In this document: positions 58,949-64,000 of the stretch, piece after piece | Layout of the letters: the number at the start of each line of letters is the position of its first letter | Numbering within the stretch: the first letter of the stretch is position 1 | From: Varanus komodoensis | Lineage: Eukaryota; Chordata; Lepidosauria; Squamata; Varanidae | Assembly: GCF_004798865.1 (NCBI RefSeq) | Contig: NW_025336481.1 | Location: 38,585,964-38,649,963 of the forward strand | Direction: 5' to 3' | Length of the DNA stretch: 64,000 nt | Position numbers and translations under genes: made by a program | Notes under the pieces: generated by a model | Seen by the model: only the letters and a program-made list of their open reading frames with translations | What the model was told of the DNA's origin: nothing | The model's database searches: none

Positions 58949-59878
58949 ATTCTATCCCCACTGCTATTTAACATCTATATGAAACCGCTGGGAGAGGTCA
59001 TCAGGAGGTGTGGGCTGCGGAATCTTCAGTACGCTGATGATACCCAGCTCTACCTCTCCTTTTCCACTAATCCAGGTGAGGCAGTGGCTGTGCTGAACCG
59101 GTGCTTGGCCGAGGTAATGGAATGGATGAAGGCCAATAAACTGAAACTCAACCCAGACAAGACGGAGGTCCTGTTGGTTGGCGGATTGGCCTTCGGAGAG
59201 GGTGGATTTGACCTGGTCCTGAATGGTGCAACACTCCCTCTTAGGGATAAGGTCCGCAGCTTAGGAGTACTCCTCGACCTGGAGCTTTCTTTGGAAGCTC
59301 AGGTGACAGCGGTGGCAAGGAGTGCCTTCCTTCAGCTTTGGCTGATTAATCAGCTGCGCCCCTACCTGGAGTATGACTGCCTGGCGACGGTGACACACGT
59401 GCTGGTGACTTCCCGCCTAGACTTCTGTAACGCGCTTTACGTGGGGCTTCCCCTGAAGACGGTCCGAACACTTCAATTGGTGCAAAATAGAGCTGCCAGG
59501 TTGCTGACGGGGACGGGGCGTTATGCTCACATGACTCCAGTCCTCTGTCAGCTTCACTGGCTTCCCATTGAAGCCCGGGCCCAATTCAAGGTGTTGGTTA
59601 TGAACTATAAAGCCCTTAACGGCTTGGGTCCGGGCTACCTGAACGAGCGCTTACGTCCGTATATGCCCGACCGCCCTTTGAGATCTGCGGGAGAGTCCCT
59701 TCTCCGGGAACCCTCCATGAAAGAAATTAGGAGAGTAAGTACTCGGAGGAGGGCTTTCTCTGCGGTGGCGCCCAACCTATGGAATTCACTCCCCAAAGAG
59801 GTCCGCCTGGCACCGTCGTTACTGGTTTTTCGGCGCCAGGTAAAGACCTTTTTATTTAAACATCATTTTAATTGTTAA
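58949..59878 (+). CDS. L2-type LINE ORF2 C-terminal part (open, truncated)
   Basis: About 309 codons stay open from the truncation point to TAA at 59876-59878. Reverse transcriptase landmarks are SPLLFNIYMKPLGE, then LQYADDTQLYL with catalytic YADD at 59030-59041. The thumb and tail include WMKANKLKLNPDKTEVLLVG, ALYVGLPLKTVRTLQLVQNR, AARLLTGTGRYAHMTPVL, LHWLPIEARAQFKVLV and FRRQVKTFLFKHHF. The endonuclease and first half of reverse transcriptase are absent, so no active enzyme can be made. A start just upstream would fall inside the older CR1 and is not meaningful. Confidence 0.85.
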   Translation: MLSPLLFNIYMKPLGEVIRRCGLRNLQYADDTQLYLSFSTNPGEAVAVLNRCLAEVMEWMKANKLKLNPDKTEVLLVGGLAFGEGGFDLVLNGATLPLRDKVRSLGVLLDLELSLEAQVTAVARSAFLQLWLINQLRPYLEYDCLATVTHVLVTSRLDFCNALYVGLPLKTVRTLQLVQNRAARLLTGTGRYAHMTPVLCQLHWLPIEARAQFKVLVMNYKALNGLGPGYLNERLRPYMPDRPLRSAGESLLREPSMKEIRRVSTRRRAFSAVAPNLWNSLPKEVRLAPSLLVFRRQVKTFLFKHHFNC

Positions 59879-60132
59879 AACATATGATCTGGCCAGGGCA
59901 ACTTCTTCTTCCTTCTCTTTTCTCCTCCTATATTATTTATTTACTTATTTTATACTGATAATTTTAATCTTATATTATTATGTTTGTAACTCAGTGTATT
60001 TTTTGTATTTTTGTATTTAATGGTAATTTATTATGTTCTATTGTATTTCAATGTATTTTATTGTGTTGTAAGCCGCCCCGAGGCTTCGGCAAGGGGCGGC
60101 ATAGAAATGTAATAATAATAAGAATAAGAATA
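58949..60132 (+). mobile_element. L2-clade (CR1/L2 group) LINE, 5'-truncated, relatively young
   Basis: The body begins inside reverse transcriptase at ILSPLLFNIYMKPLGEV, runs through the ORF2 C-terminus, then a 3' UTR with taagccgccccgaggcttcg and a GGGGCGGCATAGAAATGTAA stem, ending in a TAA/GAATAA microsatellite. CpG sites are still frequent and the frame is open, unlike other LINE relics in the window. The L2 versus other CR1-group placement is by eye. Confidence 0.8.
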
Positions 60133-60504
60133 AGAATAATAATGTTTCTATCTAAACAGGATTTTCTTATACATAAATGTTGACTTGACATCTTACTAGA
60201 TTTAGTGAAATTCTAAAATTAAGGCTCCACTGGAATAGTATAATTCCTGGCATTCATATTTTCATCTGCAGCTCTAAAACAAATAAAAAAAAAGTCCAAA
60301 GAGGCAAACAAAAGATACTCCCACAAAGGTAATGCAGACATTTTTTTACATCCTACACTAAGTATAAAACACCTTTGCGAGAGATGAGAGCTAAGAATAA
60401 AACCAGTAAAAACAGTGAAACCACAGTCGACATGACAAAATCACAAGTGAAAATAGATAAAATTGGCAGACCTTATAAAGCATGCGTGTCAGAGCAAAAT
60501 TAAC
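60133..60504. other. Non-coding stretch
   Basis: The first 60 bases (aaacaggattttcttataca, then TAAATG) may be the CR1 resuming after the L2 insertion, but the match is weak. The rest is AT-rich and unassigned. Confidence 0.35.
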
Positions 60505-60645
60505 ACCATAGTGCACAGCAGGCTCATTCTGCACCAACTGATGAGTCTGAGCAGTCTTCAAAGACAGCCCCACACAGAGCACAGTGCAGTAGTCAATCCT
60601 AGATGTAATCAGGGCATGGGTAATGGGCAAGCTCTGCCATCTCTA
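60505..60645 (-). mobile_element. L2/CR1-group LINE fragment, antisense
   Basis: The minus-strand translation ITHALITSRIDYCTVLCVGLSLKTAQTHQLVQNEPAVHYG matches VTHVLVTSRLDFCNALYVGLPLKTVRTLQLVQNRAARLL of the element at 58949-59878. Only this block is recognisable. Confidence 0.75.
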
Positions 60646-62254
60646 GCTAGGGTCCAAGCCAATCTACTTAAGCTGATAAGAGGTGCTTCTTCTTTTGCTT
60701 GCCAATCATAGCTGGCAACATTGTATCCTCCTCTTTGCTTTTACATCTGCAGACAAACTAAGCACAGGTACTCCACATGTAATTCACTAGCCTGGCTCCT
60801 GCCTGAGACCACAAGGTGTCTAGCAAGCGTTTCTCTTCCTTTTAAAAATTTTGCTCCAATAGGAATTCAGTTTAAGTAGAATAAATGACACAGAATGAAC
60901 ACAATCTCTTTCCAGACAATGCACGGACCTTTTAGGAGGTTAATGCCAAATCATGCTTTGCAGTACACTTTTACATTACTCTGAGAGCTAAACTTATTTA
61001 GGGAAAATATTTAGAAAATTGCACATTTTTGGCAAGTTTTTTCCCTCCTGTCTTGACAGACATTTCCCCTGGGGAAGAGTTATGTCAAGAATCTGTTTGC
61101 TTAAAATAACGTTGAACACCCAGTAGAACAAGATCTTTTCCTGACACTTTTATGTTACCATTTTCCATACAAGTATTTTTTGTTTCCCAATACAATTACT
61201 CAAAGGAGTTAATAATACTTTGACTTCATACATATACAGCATATCTGTAGCTGTGAAATCACCTGGCCAGAACGTATTTCAGTAATTGATAAATGGTAAC
61301 CTGGCTTTTGGACTGAGAAAATCTTTCCCTCCCATGGCAACTTATAACTTGTTATTTTCTTTCCTACCATGGCAGACCAGATCTTCTTTTTCTGTAGTAC
61401 CAGAGATGGTATATATGTTGATTGTCAAGATTTTGCAAGAAAGAACCTTGCAATTTTAACATACCATCCTCACTAAATCTCTAAAGATCTGATCTTTAGT
61501 GTCACCAAGGTATACACTGTTGGGGTTAATTTCAGCTCACAGTGTGTAATTACTCTGATGCTGTTGATTATCCTCTTCCAATATTCCTTAATAGTGACAA
61601 GTGTCTTTATGATTTATTTTAATTGCATGCTTAACTTTGTATGTTTTCATTTTAATTGTGTTTCTTTTAATTGTATTTTACATTGTAAAATTAATTAAAA
61701 GAATAAAAACAGTGACAACATGTATGTACAGAATTTCCTTTTCCATTAAATCCCCAGCACTCATCTGCTGTCGCATTACCATTTCCCAATGTGTCGGGAG
61801 CCTGCAAACATTTTTTGGGATAATGGCTGGCAAAAGTTATCTTGAGTCAGGATGCTTTTACAGAGGTAGTCCTCTATCTGAAGCATGCCAGAAGGCCATG
61901 TTTGATGGGTTACCCTGCTCAGCTTAGAAATGAGGAACCCCAGAAGTGATGCCAACCCAGATTGAGCAGTTGGATGACAGACTATGGAGGCAGGAACAAG
62001 TCACCTGGTCGCCATCATCTACATTATGGCAAAATGTCCTGTCTATTTAAATTAAAATAATTATTTTAAAATTTGTATATATCTTTACATAGAAATTAGC
62101 ATAGGCAACTTTCTTTTTTGCCAGTCCATTTCCCTTTCCTTTCCTTTTTGCTGATTCATAAAGAATCTACCCTACTCACTCTAGTCTTATGCCATTTCAG
62201 GCAATTGTATTACAAACCAGGTCAGAAATGACCTAGGCACAGAAAAGTGTGGTG
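60646..62254. other. Non-coding stretch
   Basis: No gene recognised. AT-rich, with short homopolymer runs. Confidence 0.45.
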
Positions 62255-62560
62255 AGCAGATTTATTTTATAAATCAGTTCACTGGATTTTCACATGGCTT
62301 ATCATGACAGCTTCCAAGTAGCTTACAATTAAAACAGCAATAAAACACATTAAAATATGAGAAACACGATGATCTGCCAATTAATAATAAGCTGCTCCTG
62401 GGGAAACTGCACTACATATGATTAAAATGCTGCAAAAGGCCGCAGAGAACAGGGAGGATTTTACCATTTCCTAAAAGATAGCAATGGAGGGGCCAGATCT
62501 GCATGCTAAGGGTGAGAATGCCAGGGACCCAAGGCAACTACAGAAAGTTCTCCCTCCAGT
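62255..62560 (-). mobile_element. LINE 3'-end relic (L2/CR1 group), antisense
   Basis: GATTTATTTTATAAATCAGTTC, then TTCCAAGTAGCTTACAATTAAAACAGCAATAAAACA and a decayed body with GGCCGCAGAGAACAGGGAGG. The order is that of an inverted L2/CR1-type 3' UTR. Confidence 0.45.
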
Positions 62561-63097
62561 AGTTGCCCAACCTACCTACAGTGAAGTCTGTAAAGATCAG
62601 TAAGTACCTACTGAAATTAACTGATTCCTGTTTTGGTTAAATGAGAATTTACCCAAATTCACTAAGTTCTTACTTGGGAGAGGAACCATTTGAGATTTAA
62701 AAACATTTCTAAGGTTCCAGAAACCAAAACTGGCAGATCCATCCATCCATCCCTAGATAAGGGTATCTACCCCAACATCTCAAATTTCACAATATTAGTA
62801 TTCGCTTCCCCTGGCTGATAAATGGCCTGTCCCATAGGCCATAGGTAATTACACACCACCTATTATTAAAGGTTAGATGGATAAATGTGGTTACCAGACA
62901 TAAAATGGCTTTTCATCCTGTCTTTTTGTAATTACCTTGATAAATAATAAAATAGTAGTAATAAAATTACTAAGGTAATTTTATTCATGTTTTTATTTGT
63001 TCCTGAAAAGATGGAGCCTTGGGATGATATTTTGTTCTGGAGTTTGGGGGAAGACAAAAAAAAATGCTAGATGGTGGAAAAAAAGCCAATATCTAAG
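62561..63097. other. Non-coding stretch
   Basis: No gene recognised. A CCATCCATCCATCC run lies near 62739-62752. Confidence 0.45.
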
Positions 63098-63313
63098 GAA
63101 TAGATGCTGCTGGGAGCAATTGATGGCAAAAGGAGAAAGGGACGGCAGAGGATGAGGTGGCTAGATGGAGTCACTGGGGCAGTGGGTGTGGGCTTGGGCG
63201 GACTATGAGGGATGGTGGAGGACAGGAAGGAAGGAATGTCTGGAGGAATGTTGTCAGTGGGGTCGTGATGTATTGGGCACGACTTTGTGACTAATAACAA
63301 CAAAAGAATAGAT
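63098..63313 (+). mobile_element. BovB LINE 3' fragment with target-site duplication
   Basis: The body at 63106-63305 reads gctgctgggagcaattgatg, AGGATGAGGTGGCTAGATGGAG and finally gactttgtgactaataacaa plus CAAAA, the BovB 3' end. The flanks gaatagat at 63098-63105 and 63306-63313 form an 8-bp duplication. It carries a small internal insertion (aaggaaggaatgtctggagg region) relative to BovB-1 and looks older. Confidence 0.88.
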
Positions 63314-64000
63314 AAAGTAGATTCTGGTTTGGTTCAGATGTAACTTTAAACCATAATTTAGCATTGCAAGAGCATTCCTGGATTCTTCCTGAACTTGCTC
63401 ACTCCCCCTTTTCATTACACCAACGTAAGGAGGAGTTCATCTTTTTATTTTCATTTTAAATTAACCACAGTTTACCATGTTATCAAAACTCAGACAAACT
63501 CTGTGGTTAAACTTAACTATGGTTAGTAGAAAGAAGTTATTTCAAACCCTAGTTTACAAAGCTGGCGTGTTTTTCCTAACCAGTTAAGACTGGTCACAGT
63601 CAAGGGCTCAGACAATATACTACAACAGCAACTAACTGAACTAAGAAACTTCTGACTGCTTTGTGGCTACACCAGAGAAGGAAAGAGGAAGGTGGGGGAA
63701 CATGCCAGGTTGGCCTGTCCCTAGAATGCTAAACCATGGCCCAGACTAACTTAGCCATTAAGTTTGCAATTGCTTTTAAGTAGCCTATGCAGCAGCAGCT
63801 GCATCCCAACTGTACCTTCTCCACATCATGTGATATCTCAGTGGGGAAATGAAGAGCTTTAAGGTTAGGGAAAAGGCAGAAGGAGAACAATGAATTATTT
63901 CCAGCCAATGGAACACTTTGTACTGAAGAGTATATTTCCATTTATTATAAGTGCCTGGTTATTAACTATTCATCATAATGTATTATCAGAGGCCCTACCC
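63314..64000. other. Non-coding stretch
   Basis: No gene recognised. Repeated words of the TTAACCACAGTTTACCATG and ACTATGGTTAGTAG type occur at 63460-63525 and 63540-63560 and may be arms of an old palindromic element. Confidence 0.4.

Noticed and set aside
1-64000. tRNA or rRNA genes, CRISPR arrays, LTR elements or prokaryote-type operons
   Set aside because: No cloverleaf with proper A and B boxes outside SINEs, no spaced identical repeats, no paired LTRs and no operon-like gene spacing were seen on reading both strands.

Overview
The window looks like vertebrate nuclear DNA, most likely from a squamate reptile. The evidence is the repeat mix: several BovB (RTE-clade) LINEs, CR1 and L2-like LINEs, a probable Sauria-type SINE tail, MIR/CORE-like tRNA SINEs and a short hAT element. 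No prokaryotic operon, CRISPR array, rRNA gene, convincing tRNA gene or LTR element was seen.

Host coding content is almost nil. Bases 2-100 read as the last 32 codons of a plus-strand gene whose product ends in a long hydrophobic C-terminus (GPI-signal-like or tail anchor). A possible 3' UTR with an AATAAA at 554-559 follows. Bases 1-6000 are comparatively CpG-rich, with two CpG-island-like blocks (about 3340-4090 and 5200-5620). From 6 to 27 kb the DNA is intergenic or intronic, with scattered old LINE 3' ends, MIR-like SINEs, small palindromic repeats and one clean 177-bp hAT MITE inside a SINE. Five stretches have the texture of conserved non-coding elements, but this cannot be tested from one sequence.

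The dominant structure is at 27-49 kb. Bases 27280-34357 recur at 40780-47857 with a constant offset of exactly 13,500 bp. On reading, the unique DNA is identical, and I found two single-base differences, both inside BovB sequence. The second copy starts directly after a 100-N gap (40680-40779) and begins inside a BovB 3' fragment. Target-site duplications show that the outer ends of two neighbouring BovB insertions are crossed. BovB-1 (33350-35211) is closed by its own 10-bp duplication. BovB-2 opens at 38378-38388 with an 11-bp duplication whose partner lies at 48708-48718, after the second copy. The BovB at 46850-48707 is therefore BovB-1 at its 5' end and BovB-2 at its 3' end. Either two alleles of one locus were joined head to tail in the assembly (one with a BovB/BovB deletion), or reads were misjoined inside BovB, or a real duplication plus deletion occurred.

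From 49.4 kb to the end the window is again gene-free. It holds a degraded antisense L2/CR1 LINE (about 49445-51150), CR1 3' ends in antisense, a relatively young 5'-truncated L2-clade LINE with a long open reading frame (58949-59878) that abuts an older CR1, and a short BovB 3' end with its duplication at 63098-63313. No functional multi-gene system is present. The points most worth checking are the duplication and BovB chimera, and the identity of the gene ending at base 100.
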